Part shown: piece after piece, positions 22,505 through 35,100 of the stretch
Layout: each line of letters starts with the position of its first letter
Position numbering within the stretch: position 1 is the first letter of the stretch
Source: Pteria penguin
Lineage: Eukaryota > Mollusca > Bivalvia > Pterioida > Pteriidae
NCBI GenBank assembly: GCA_035048485.1
Contig: CM068592.1
Span: forward strand, 31,618,001 to 31,682,000
Reading direction: 5' to 3'
Length of the DNA: 64,000 nt
Notes under the pieces: generated by a model
Told to the model about the DNA's origin: nothing
What the model saw: only the letters and a program-made list of their open reading frames with translations
Database searches by the model: none
Position numbers and translations under genes: made by a program

Positions 22505-25350
22505 TAGACGATCTACTGTGGCTTGCCAGAAATAACGGTCGTCACGAACTTCTACATGCATTATCATGTATTCCGGTCACCAGATTAAAACCTTTTCTGG
22601 ATGAGGCTGATCTATTAAGTTTACGTTATACGGATTGATTTAGACTTAAAACGATTATAGCATTTTCATATAACAAACTTTTCCCACGTATACCATCGCT
22701 TCCTCCAAAATCGCAATTTATCAAGACTAAATTCGTAAATAAAGGTTTAGATCTGCTTAATATTTCAAATATTTTTCGTGATCATAGGGTCAAACCTAAA
22801 CTTCCTCAGTGTTTCGAGAATCTTGAACTACCTCTGATTTGGTATCAGTAAAAAACCTATTAGAAATCTTATATTTAACTACAAGGCAGTCACATCTAAT
22901 CTAAATTCTCTCGACTCTATTCCATTGTATTGATTATGCAATAATTCTAAATTCATTTATTAGCCTGCGGGCCATATCGCTACAGGTGATTTGAATTGTA
23001 TTTCGGATAAATATTTACGTTCACTTTTTAACAAACGGCCTAAGTATAGATTACCTTCCAGGATAGATTTTACCAAATGCCGGAATATTGTTGAAGAAGC
23101 ATTTAACACTTTGTAAACTATGGTGTAAAAAGGTGTAAAAATACATGCCTTGAATGACTGGAAAAGTAAAATCTTAAAAATTATCGATATTAGCATCCAT
23201 AATTTTACAAGTAATCCCCATTTATTCAAACAACCACATTATATACCAGTCCAGTCAATAAAGAAGAATATGGCTCATTTACATAATACTTATGTCTTCG
23301 TACGTGCTGACAAAGCAGCTAATAATATTATCATTGTTTGAAAAATATACTATATTTCTATTCTTAATACGGAATTGAACCTACTTCTACGTATGTTGAA
23401 ACCCCATTGTTTAAAGACAATATCCTATCTGTCCACTGTAAAGTTATGTGTGACTTCAATTTAAGCATTGATAAAAATGATCTTCCAACAATGTATTGGA
23501 TTCCCAAACTACACAAAAATCCATATAAATCACGTTTTATATCAAATTCTAGTCATTGATCTACAACTGTGCTTTCTGAACATATTACCTTCGCTCTTAC
23601 TGCAGTTAAAGACCATGTTATCAAGTATTGTATATGTAACAACAGTAACGTCAATTACTTTTGGTCTATCAAAAATTCTATCGATGTCATTGAAAAAAAT
23701 CCGTTTGAGAAATTTGGAGACTAATAACGTTTCTACATTTGATTTTTCGACACTATATACCTCTTTACCACATGACTTAATCAAAACCAAATTGCTGTCT
23801 CTCATACTCTCGTGTTTCAACAGAGAGTCTAAATCATACCTCTGTACTTCAGTTACATCTGGATTTTTCCCTACCAAGCAATATGATAATTATAAATATT
23901 CGACTTATACTGAGTTGTGTAATGCCATCACATTTTGATTGATAATTTTATGTACAATTTTATGGCAAGACTTACCAATAGATTATTGGGATTCATATGG
24001 ACACTAACTGCCCTCCCCTTATAGAAAATTTCTTTTTATAATGTTAAGAGAGAGACTGTATGCATTCTATTCAAACGTCTAAACGTTTCGACCTTATTGA
24101 GAAGTTCAATGACACCTCTAGATATCTTGATGATATTTTAGTAATTAATTAATAACCCTGAGTTTGAAAACTATATATCTGACATTTATCCATCTGAACT
24201 TCAACTAAACAAAGCCAATACTTCCGACCAGGAAACACCTTTTTTGGATTTAAATATTAAAATTATTAACAACAATATTCATACCAACATATATGATAAA
24301 CGTGATGACTTTGGATTTCCTATTGTAAATTTCTCTTATCTAGATGGTGATGTCCCCAGACTCCCATCATATGGTACCTGTATTTATATTAGTCAATTGG
24401 TTCGGTTTGCTAGAGCCTGCATTAACGTTTTTGGATTTTCACGAAAAATAATCTCAGATTACTTTTAAACTTCTTACTCAGGGTTATAGATATCATAAAC
24501 TTCGATAAACTTTTGGTAAATTTTATAGATATTATTCAGACATTTAATCTAAATTCGGAAATGTTACTTTTCAACAATATGTATCCACAGAAATTTCCCA
24601 TCCCATTTTCTACGGAGATCTAATGTACAAACTAAGGAGGGTTGAAGGTTCCGATAATTTCATATCAGCTGGTTCTAAAATTATTAAACGCTTTCGACAT
24701 CGACAATATGACCCCGAGATCAGCACTAAGACCATATATCTTGTATTTGGTCCCTCTACAACTCAATGCAGACTTTTACTTGAGCGTTGCACGCTGACTA
24801 ACAGGGCGTAGGGCCTTGTTCAAACCTTTTCAGAGGAGACAAGGTCCTGATCCTCGTCCCCTCTGACTGTTAGTCGGGACTCCTATTGATCAAGGATCTG
24901 AGTTCGCATACAGAGGGGCAGAGCACGGTTTACTTATGTTGATGTCTCCTTACATATTTTTGATAGCAACATATTATTCTATAATTGTTCCGTGTGTAAT
25001 AAATTTGTATGGCCTCTCTCCTTGAGAAACCTGTTGATCCTTATTCTCTATTTGGAGGATTATTTATGAATTTTTTTTTTTTTTTTTTTTTTTGATGTGT
25101 GTCCTTTGATTGTGCTGCTTTTGCAGTGAGTGGGAAGGTGGGCACACGTAAACTGGCTAACTACACCAATTGAGTGACGTTTGTTACTTCAATTGGCCGT
25201 CCTAGATCGATATCGTAACCGCAGCACAATCGAATATTTTTGTAATGTCGTTCCGTGTATATTATGCTATTGTCATTTTTATGTGTGCAGGTCCTTGGTG
25301 ATTTGTGTCATACAGCTCTGTCAGGTGTCTTCTGTTTTCTCTTTCAAATC
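22505..25350 (+). pseudogene. Penelope-like retroelement, near-complete decayed copy
   Basis: Frames broken by stops and indels still follow one protein in order: N-terminal 'NNGRHELLHAL ... TRLKPFLDEADLLSLRYTD' (22525-22640), 'ATGDLNCISDKYLRSLF' (about 22980), 'FVRADKAANNIIIV' (23297-23340), RT fingers 'PTMYWIPKLHKNPYKS' (about 23485), palm 'STFDFSTLYTSLPHDL' (about 23740), 'TPFLDLNIKI ... DKRDDFGFPIVNF' (24237-24330), and a C-terminal 'MYKLRRVEGSDNFIS' (24623). A 3' UTR to about 25350 includes a T tract at 25073-25094. Proteins of this pattern are, to my knowledge, Penelope-like reverse transcriptases without a recognisable GIY-YIG endonuclease here; an unplaced RT lineage is the alternative. 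This is the reference copy for the other fragments in the window. Confidence 0.7.
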
Positions 25351-25384
25351 TAGTATTATCCAGTGTTAATTTATCATCTAGAGA

Positions 25385-25575
25385 TCCCAGGTTTCATTCT
25401 CGCCGTAAGCACACTGTAGTCCTGTCTTGCAGATGATAAAAGTAAAAACCCAAGATCCATGTCCCGGTAAGCGTAGCACGCAAAATATCCCCCCAGTGCC
25501 TCGGATAGATCCGTTGCAAATGTATACATTTCTTATGCAATGCATCAGACAGATTCATTTCTACAACAATGTACA
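25385..25575 (+). repeat. SINE-A, diverged copy
   Basis: Follows the SINE body in order: 'tcattctcgccgtaagcaca', 'gtcctgtcttgcagatgat', 'atgtcccggtaagcgtagc', 'cctcggatagatccgttgc', 'atgcaatgcatcagacag'. The head is only partly kept. Confidence 0.6.
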
Positions 25576-25799
25576 CCTATCCGGACTCGTTTCTATTTTG
25601 CCGTTCTCATTTGTCGGGTTAGGGCTTACAAGACTCTTCAGCACAACGCGAACACGATTCACATTCGGCATAAATGTTTTTACATGTAGTTTCCTATATA
25701 TTACAATATTATTTCAGTAAAACCTCAGGAATCCTATGAAATCTTACATTTTCATCAGGCAATTTGCACTTATCGTTTAAAATTAGTCACCTGACCCTG

Positions 25800-26375
25800 G
25801 ACTATAACTGACTAGTATATCAGTGGTAAAACTTTCAAGATTTTCAAAATATAGCGAAACTTTGGATTAGAACCTATAATCACGAACCACATTGGAAATA
25901 TTGAGTATGTCTAAACCTTTAACAAATTTAATTTCGTGAAATTGCAGCTTGAGGGTTGCAATGCTATTCCTAAGAAAAGTTTGTTCATTGGAACTGAAAT
26001 ATTCATTTTAAATCTAAATCAATCCATATAACGTAAACTTCTAAGATTACCCTCATCCAGGATAGCTTTTAATCTTGTTGCTGGATTAGTTGCCAGGGCA
26101 TGTGAGAATTCATGAAGACTGTTATTTCTGCCTATGCGCAGCAGATCATCTATGAATCTACCAAATCGATTATGACGTCTGCGGTTGTCATTGTAGCGAC
26201 GGCCATGGACCTTTGTTTCCTCTCAGCATCTGGTTACGATAAAATAAAGTTTGTATTGTTGGAAGAAATACCGCCGATCCTTGACTTCCGATTTATATTA
26301 TCCAAGTAATTTACTTATAAAGATTCGCAGAAGTCCTCCAGAGGGAAGTCCGGTAAGTAAAAAGTAAAAGAACAC
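25800..26375 (-). pseudogene. Penelope-like retroelement, 5' fragment
   Basis: Minus-strand peptide 'NNSLHEFSHAL', 'NPATRLKAILDEGNLRSLRY' (about 26140-26020) matches the N-terminus of the 22505 copy, and nucleotide similarity continues to about 25800 ('gtttacgttatatggattg', 'aaaggtttagac'). The sequence between this ORF start and the hairpin at 26395 is the leader. The rest of the element is absent. Confidence 0.65.
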
Positions 26376-26394
26376 AAACACTCTATATTGCAAA

Positions 26395-26420
26395 TTTTCG
26401 GCCTCACGACCTTTATCAAG
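26395..26420 (-). ncRNA. hammerhead-like hairpin, copy 2
   Basis: Minus strand: CTTGATAAAGGTC, loop GTGA, then GGCCGAAAA. Stem GGTC/GGCC (one U-G pair). It lies about 270 bases upstream of the first recognisable codons of the Penelope-like 5' fragment, so it sits in the leader. See copy 1 for the covariation. Confidence 0.45.
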
Positions 26421-26442
26421 CAATTTAAAAGATGACAAAAAC

Positions 26443-26527
26443 AAAGCTATGTAAAATCCATGTTTACGTCTCAAAGATACATAAGTTTATGTATCTTTGA
26501 CACGTGAAAATGGATTTTACATAGCAT
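26443..26527. repeat. long palindrome beside hairpin copy 2
   Basis: Arms 'gctatgtaaaatccatg' ... 'caaagatacataa' and 'ttatgtatctttg' ... 'atggattttacatagc', with almost no loop; about 40 bp per arm. Confidence 0.85.
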
Positions 26528-26539
26528 TGTTGGGTCATA

Positions 26540-27545
26540 CAAAAAATTGAAAACAAAGAAAATATTTGTGTACATTCAATGAGGAAACTTCCAACACAAC
26601 TAATTCAGTGACTTGTAACTTCGTTTTATCAACTCGACATTGCAACTGAGAATATGGTTTAATAGAAAGGAAAGAATGAAGACATCTAACACACTTACAT
26701 GAGAAAAGTTGCCACGGATATACAAATAAATTTTTTAAAAAGTACACAAATAGTCATCACAAAATATCCGATTGTGATGAATTTGTATAACTTACAGAGA
26801 TATATAAAATAATTCAATACCATTTGCTTTTCAGCAGTTTAAACATTAAGAGTAGTGGAATTCCAAGGTCGAACTGAATTAAAAAAAGTTTCTACATCAA
26901 AGTAACGTAAAGTAGGACTAAGTTATTTCCTTATATTGATATTCAGATTTGTTATTCGTGTTTCTATTGACAATTTTGAAACGGATTTACATAATTTATA
27001 ATAAAGATCTCCACATAGATTGCAACGGAAACCAGCGTCTTTGCTCTTTTATCCACTACACATTAATGATGACAAGAAACGAACCCTACTACCTTCTGAA
27101 CAATATAGGCATCGTTAGAACCAGATCGATTAGTAGCTGTAAGCTCTACGTCGGATAATAACAAAGTAACTTCTCAATCTCTGTCATTTGAAGAGTATAT
27201 TTCTTACATAATTACAGCTTTACGTGTAATTAATGCATGAATCACAAAAACGTGCTATATCCGACATAAGAATGCGGCAGATAATGATTACTGGTATTAG
27301 TTTTGTTTAGTCTAAATTTAATCCACACGAGATTTTACTTTGGATGGGATCTCATGATAAAGCCTTTTACATGATAAACATGTAAATACTCCAGAGAACT
27401 TATTCCTTGGTTTAGTAGATGACGTAAAGAAGTATAATAACTTACGTTTTTCAGAACTCAGAATATAAATCATGTATTATTTACATGAAGACCATTACTA
27501 AAGTTTGCAGTTATCAATATAAAAATCTGCGATGCCGTAATGTAA
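26540..27545. other. no gene seen
   Basis: AT-rich, short frames only, no repeat match noticed. Confidence 0.4.
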
Positions 27546-27547
27546 AT

Positions 27548-27747
27548 ATGTTGGTTGGTTGACTGGTTGGTTGGTTGGTTGGTTGATTGATTGGTGTTTT
27601 ACGTCGCTTCAACAATAATTCATTTATATCGCGACATGGAAGCAGGAGGTTACCTACCTCTTAAACATAGTGGCGCAAACCGGGAATCAACTCCGGATCG
27701 TCGGCGCCGCAAGCCAGGCACTTAACCACTACACCAAGCCTGCCCCT
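27548..27747 (-). repeat. SINE-B (tRNA-type, AACC tail)
   Basis: Reversed, it reads 'gggcaggcttggtgtagtgg' (A box), 'gcttggcttgcggcgccgac', 'ggttgatt'-like B box, 'aacctcctgcttccatgtcg', 'gacgtaaaacacc', then an (AACC)n tail at 27551-27590. It matches 51549-51723 over the whole length and is distinct from SINE-A. Confidence 0.85.
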
Positions 27748-28488
27748 GATGTAAATATGTCTTGGCCAGCAATTACAAGTAAATTAATCTGTTGCAATGT
27801 CAGAAATGTGCTTAATACAAACTAAACATTTATTCTAGATAATGGGGCAAGTGTCCCTTACGAAACAATGAACGCCACCATATGGATTAAACAAAGTGTA
27901 GCATCTAAACTACAAAAGTGCTAAGATACCGAGCGATATTTTAAAAAATCTAACATTAATTTTACTAGACAAAATAGAGATATAGATATAGTCACGAGCC
28001 CCTGGAAAACCCCGAAGTAGGATCAGTAAAATATTCACAAAGAAATGTAAGACTAATGCTTAAATTTAAGAGTACTTTTATAATTCTGTTTAAAGGAAAC
28101 AACAACGATAGTACAGCGTTTCGATTGAGAATGTCGTGGTAGTAATGTTTGAAAGTATGTTAATATGTGAATGCGAGATATTTGGAAAACTACAGTATAC
28201 GTGACTATTAAATTCTCATTTGAGTACTCGTGTTCGATTACGACACCCTTTTCTCTTCTTGATATTTTTGTTAATTTCTATCGCTTACAATGCAGTAGCA
28301 GCCCCGTTCTCCCATCTCCCTTCTGTTATGAACATTACAATTTCTTGAGTAAAGAAAATTGGTTTTGTTTGTCTTAAATTTCACAAATTTCACACTTAAA
28401 TCCAAGTGTAAGATTCTCTTTGAATAGCTCCTTGCTCCTAAATTTAGACTGAAGTCTAAGATGCAGTCTAAATTTCTTTGTGAAAAGT

Positions 28489-28545
28489 ATGTCGTCAGGT
28501 GCCATGGAGGAGTAAGCATTCCCTGCTGACAAGTCACAACGGTGA
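28489..28545 (+). repeat. repeat R1 remnant
   Basis: 'aggtgccatggaggagtaag' followed by 'ctgctgacaagtcacaac' follows the R1 pattern seen at 5160 and 32335. Weak, diverged. Confidence 0.4.
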
Positions 28546-28778
28546 TGCTATAATTAAGAATCAATTTTCAGCGGTGCTATCGATGAGTTATTGATAATAT
28601 TGAAAATGTATATTGTGAAAATGACACACAGCCACGCTCCACTTTGGGTATAAACATATGGAAATCTGATATAGGTGTATCTCTTGATCGGCCAGTAATG
28701 GTATACAGTCGATACTTCTGAAAAGTATATCTGAGGTTCACCTTCTATCACCTCCAATATAGAATATGAAAATCTAGA

Positions 28779-28920
28779 ATCACCTCGAGTCTCAGATCGA
28801 AAGATATCAATCGAGGGGGACACATTTCGACATAATCTTAATCGAGGCGTTAGCCGAGGTTGGGATGTCGAAGTATGTCGCCCGAGACTGATATCTTTCG
28901 ATCTGGGACAAGAGGTAATT
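28779..28920. repeat. palindromic element, 65-bp arms
   Basis: The left arm (28779-28845) includes 'ctcagatcgaaagatatc', 'cacatttcgacat' and 'atcgaggcgttagcc'; the right arm (28857-28920) repeats these in reverse complement. It looks like a hairpin-type MITE. Confidence 0.8.
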
Positions 28921-29018
28921 CTTGATTCTTTTTCTCGCTAATTAACCTTCAAATTAATGCCTATATTATCTTGTTCTAAATACAAAATGTAAAAAAAAAA
29001 CTCCATGATGAAGCAGCG

Positions 29019-29048
29019 TGACGTCACAACTAAAATAGTGTGACGTCA
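29019..29048. promoter_or_regulatory. pair of CRE palindromes TGACGTCA
   Basis: Two perfect TGACGTCA sites (29019-29026 and 29041-29048), both within GTGACGTCACAA, centred 22 bp apart. TGACGTCA is the CREB/ATF site. No promoter or first exon is recognised next to it, and the pair may belong to a repeat. Confidence 0.4.
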
Positions 29049-29059
29049 CAAGTAAGCGG

Positions 29060-30267
<1,208 letters not shown>

Positions 30268-30269
30268 CT

Positions 30270-31961
30270 TTTCATCTCAATAAATTTAATAAACTTAACG
30301 ATCCTAATTTCTTCCATTCTTTTTTTGTATTCTTTAATATGATCGAAACACTTTTGAAATTTCCTCTCTAAATTATAGAAAACAAAAATAAATCCTTGCA
30401 TTAACAAGCGATCACGAATGTTACCAGAACTCATACCTTAGGGGGTTTTTTTCACAAACATTGTAATAAGCAAACATTAATTCATAAAGATTTATAGTAT
30501 TTTACAGTATATGGACAACACTGAATTCATATCACTTTTACTGATACCAAACACTGCCCATTCCTCTACCTAAAACCAATTATTATAATATAAGGCATGT
30601 CGTTATACATATATGAAAACAAAACTCGACGAAATCATTATATACATGTATATTTATGCTTATCTTGTTTTATATTTTAATAAAAATGATACATTGTTTA
30701 TTAGTATTATTATCAATATTATTATAACTGCTTTTTTAATATATCATCTGTACGTCTATCACGTCATTCTTTATTCTTTAAGCATACAAAAGTCAAATGC
30801 AAAGCACCTGGTGGTTATACGGTAATATTTTCATGAATATTTTGATTAGGAAATCTTTTTCAACATAATTAGAGCGTCTAAGTAAGAAACATTTGGTATT
30901 CTTTTAAATGGATTTGAAATCATATTGAGACTTGGATGCAGTTCATCGATCACTAACACACTGATATCACAATTCTTGATCATCCCTCACCTTTTTCTCC
31001 CAATGTTTAGCGATTCAACACTACTCAGACTATTTACATCTTTTTAAGGTTCGGCACAAATGCATTTAACATAACGACCATATATCTTTCATTAATGCTT
31101 TTTCCAATTATCAACACAACACAGAAGTATACAGAGGCTTGACTCGGGACACGTGACATCATATCAACCAATCGATGGCATCGTTATAATTATTTCAAGT
31201 ACTGATATATCCAAACAAATTCTCCAACTAAAAGTGATATTCACTCTGGATAAATTGGTATGTTTTGTAGCGGCATTCTGGAGTCTAGTGTGTGCATAGT
31301 TACGTTAAATGGATCAAATTTCAAATCAATATATTTACTGCGTTAATAACAGATGACTTTTAAATATCATGTTAAACCATTGAGTGACGTGATATTTTAC
31401 TCAAATCTGTAGGCGGGACCGCAAGCTCTACACCCTTACTAACGTTACCAGAGAAACCTAGCTGCCTAATAGCACTGAATAATAGCCTAAATAGTAGAGC
31501 CGATTAGTCCTACCTATCAATGGAGTCCTGAGTGACAACGGATTGTTAATTCCTTATACTTTTTACGATGTTATTAAAGTTTCAATGAGTAATTCCTAGA
31601 TACATACGTTATTGACAATCACATATAGTCAAATATGGCGTCTCACTTTCTATATGAATACATTAATATATTAATACACAGGAATGCTGAAAACTTAAAG
31701 ACCTATTCTTAGAGAAAAGCATGTGTTACATATATTACTCAAGGTGAATCGGAACGTTTGAGGAAACACAAATTAATGTGTTCAATGTTTATACATTTGT
31801 AGAAAACATTCATGATAATGTCATTAATGTAGTCCCAACAAAACTGCCATTGTTGATTTTGGTTCTTTTTGTTCTTCTTGGGCGAGATGTGTAACACATA
31901 TAACAAAAGATCTTTGGAAACAACACAAAAATTGTCTTCAGATCGCCATCATTGTCTGGTA
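30270..31961. other. 3' flank of the ADAMTS-like gene; nothing else seen
   Basis: Downstream (in gene orientation) of the PLAC exon stop. It probably contains the 3' UTR; I found no clear AATAAA within a few hundred bases on the minus strand. Confidence 0.35.
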
Positions 31962-32122
31962 TCACGACTTTCTTCTACGATGGGTCCTTTTACTTCGAAG
32001 CTTGGAACGTAACTTACTCTTTTTGCAAGCACGGCAACATTTCGAGGCATAAAATTCATATTTACAGAGTCTAGCTTGTGCTACTATTGTACAAGTGGAT
32101 AACTTGTCTCGGCATCGTGGAT
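31962..32122 (-). CDS. ADAMTSL last exon: PLAC domain and basic tail
   Basis: Acceptor attatcag|AT; the G carried over from the previous exon makes GAT (Asp). It encodes DPRCRDKLSTC, then TIVAQARLCKYEFYASKCCR, the six-cysteine PLAC signature, followed by CKKSKLRSKLRSKRTHRRRK and TGA at 31962-31964. PLAC closes many ADAMTS/ADAMTSL/papilin proteins. The final 19 residues are strongly basic, which would suit binding to heparan sulfate (inference). Confidence 0.92.
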
Positions 32123-35100
32123 CTGATAATGAAAATGATATAATTGTCACTACATATTGAAACATAGAAACGAAAATGAAAATAAAATATCAATGTGAGA
32201 GAAATATGAATGTGTCCAATGTAAACATGATGGATAAATCCAAACCGAATATCATGAAACCAAAGGACATACAAAATCAGTAAAAATGTAAACCAAATAG
32301 AAAACAACGAAAAATGTCTACTTGAAGAGCATGTTAACCTCCTTGATGGAGTGAGATCAGGTGCCCGGGTAGAGTAAGCGTTTCCTGCTTGCTAGCAACA
32401 CCCGTCATATACATGGTAGAAAGAGTCAAACCGTGTAAATTCCATATAGGTTACCTTCTAGTATAGAAGTATATACTATCATTTCTAATGTCTATATCTT
32501 CTTCTTTTTTCTTTTACGACTTTTCACACGGAAAGCAAGTGCCTTCTATACAACATTGGTATTTCTGTTATAAACGCCTTTTGACACATTTGAAGACCAA
32601 AGATAAATAACATCAATAAAACCAACATAGTAAATGTATACGGAAATCAGACCTGAATAATATGGTATTCTTACATAAAATCCACAGAGTGACAAAACCC
32701 CAACATCAAAGTACTGGTGGTGATAAAGGCCAGTCCATTTTCCGACACTGGTCGGTTGTTCATTGAAGAACATAAACTTGTTGCTATTTTAAATCTAAAT
32801 ATCCACATTATCATCTCTATGGTAGAAAATTTGGCTTCCTGAATGATTGTTGTGCACATTTACTATAGATCCCACCAATCTGCAAACATTCATGTGCAAC
32901 TAACGGGATAGATAGAACTATTCCATGTCCTAAATTATTAATCTGAGCATACATAAACTTACGGAATTCGGTCATTAAAGCTGACCCAATTTGAACATGA
33001 TCCTGCTATCTCTGTTTTGGGCATTCATGTTTACGATGCCATTTTGGCAATAACATCTTCATTTTGCAATGTTTGAAGACAGAAAAAAAAACATAGTTTA
33101 CGTGTTTGACTATCAGATGATGAGCTCAATTCCAAAAACTAGAAAATATTAGACACTAACTGAAAATGACGTTTCACTGTCAGGAAATCCAATGTAAACT
33201 AGTGCCTAGAATCTATCATTGAATTGGGATTTTCTGACTATAATACACGGCAATAAACACCTTATCAAGTGTACGTGAATTATGCGCATGAATATTATGT
33301 TACAAAACTTCCATGAAATTCATATAAACATAAATGAGTTAGTTATTTTAAATTTCCGTAATCACAAAGTTGCTAAACATATTTCCTATATCTGCGAAGA
33401 TTTCGATTTAGATAAAGTGAACTGCGTATATACATGTTTCAATATGCTGTATGGCCTTTGAATAAATTGAATTGACGGACATTTTTTTTCGAAATCGAAC
33501 CATCTAAAAACGACATGGATCAGATGACAAAACATGTTTATAAGAAAGCATTGTGGTACACAATACGAGAGAATAAAACTACAATGTCTAAAATATTCAA
33601 ATAGCACCAGACGCATAGTAAAAACAGTTAATAGATACTAATTATAATAAAGCAATACAAGAGACAAAACGTAGGGAACTACGACTGACAGTATAATCAT
33701 GAATTGCTGTATAATCATGAATTTTTATCTCATTTCGTCAATGTACAGATTTTATGACCTAAAAAGTGGTTGTTGTTTACATTTGAATTTTGACAATTTT
33801 TGGGGTGTGAGCCCCTGCCAGCAGGATTTTCTCGAAATTAAGGTGGACAACTTATAGTAAACTGTTAAAATTCTGATAGAGAAGGGTCCGACAAAAATTT
33901 TGATATATGGATTAAATATAGCTAAGATGTAGGATGTTGTGTAAAACTTGCTGGAATTTTGGTAATTTAACATGGGACCCTATGGGAAATAGAATTAGTT
34001 CTTCGACCCAATACGCACCTTCGTCTAGTTGCGGTTGTTCACAGCTTCTCTTATTACATAAATGTCTATGACGTGGTTTCCGTTTGGATGGACAAGTATC
34101 ACTGGCGGTCATATTTGTACTTAAACATTTGATATATCTTGTCTTTGTTCCCGAATCACAAGATGCAGAACACTGTAAAACAAATAGGAATTTTCTCAAA
34201 ACCTCACAAAATTCTATCAGAAACCAACACACATGGATAAACAACAGCCTGGTCATCTCGTCCCTGCTTAGCACCTGCTAAAACAAAGAGTGGTAAATAG
34301 AAATATACAAGAAAGATTATTGATTGATTACATATAGTTATACGTCACTCAATATTATTTTACGTATATGGTGGCAGCACCTGTCTAGAAATTTATACCT
34401 TTACAACAGACCTACCTGAGGCAAGGAAAATCTTTTACGTGCCACGCCAAACGTGACACAGGATCTCGAATTTTACTATCCAAAAGACCAGACACTGGAG
34501 TGCTTAAGGAGGAAGTCGAACTGGGGACCTCCCAGCACGAGTCGAACATCTCGTCAATAAATCACACGGAATTTGAGCAAGATGACACGGACTGTAATGT
34601 GATAATGCATTTTACTCAGTTTCCTATGTGCAAAAATAATCAAGCGGGCGTGTCATACCCATGACAAATTATGGAATATTAAAACATATAATATTTATCG
34701 ACTTCATTTTCCTTATATGAAAGTTAGTATAGCAACTCCACTTTATTTTTCAATGTTTCCTTTCGCTGTCACGTGACCAAACACAGGTTTGCTCATCACG
34801 GTAATAATACGTACATGTATATTTTATTCTGGAATCATCTTTACCTTTGTCTTAAAATTATACTTAATAACATAATTCTTCAGAACCAAACAAAAATGGA
34901 AGTTAAAAAACTCTTCTTTTTTTTAAAAATTGGAGCTGAATCGAGAACTACTTCTAAAGATCTGACAGCACGACGGCTGTGTAAATGTTTAGTCATTTGG
35001 ACACCACTTGGAATTACGATTTAGACATACAAAAAAGGGTCATTCAGTGTGTTGAAATTATGAAAAAATATATTTACATATAAATATAAGGATTGCTTTT

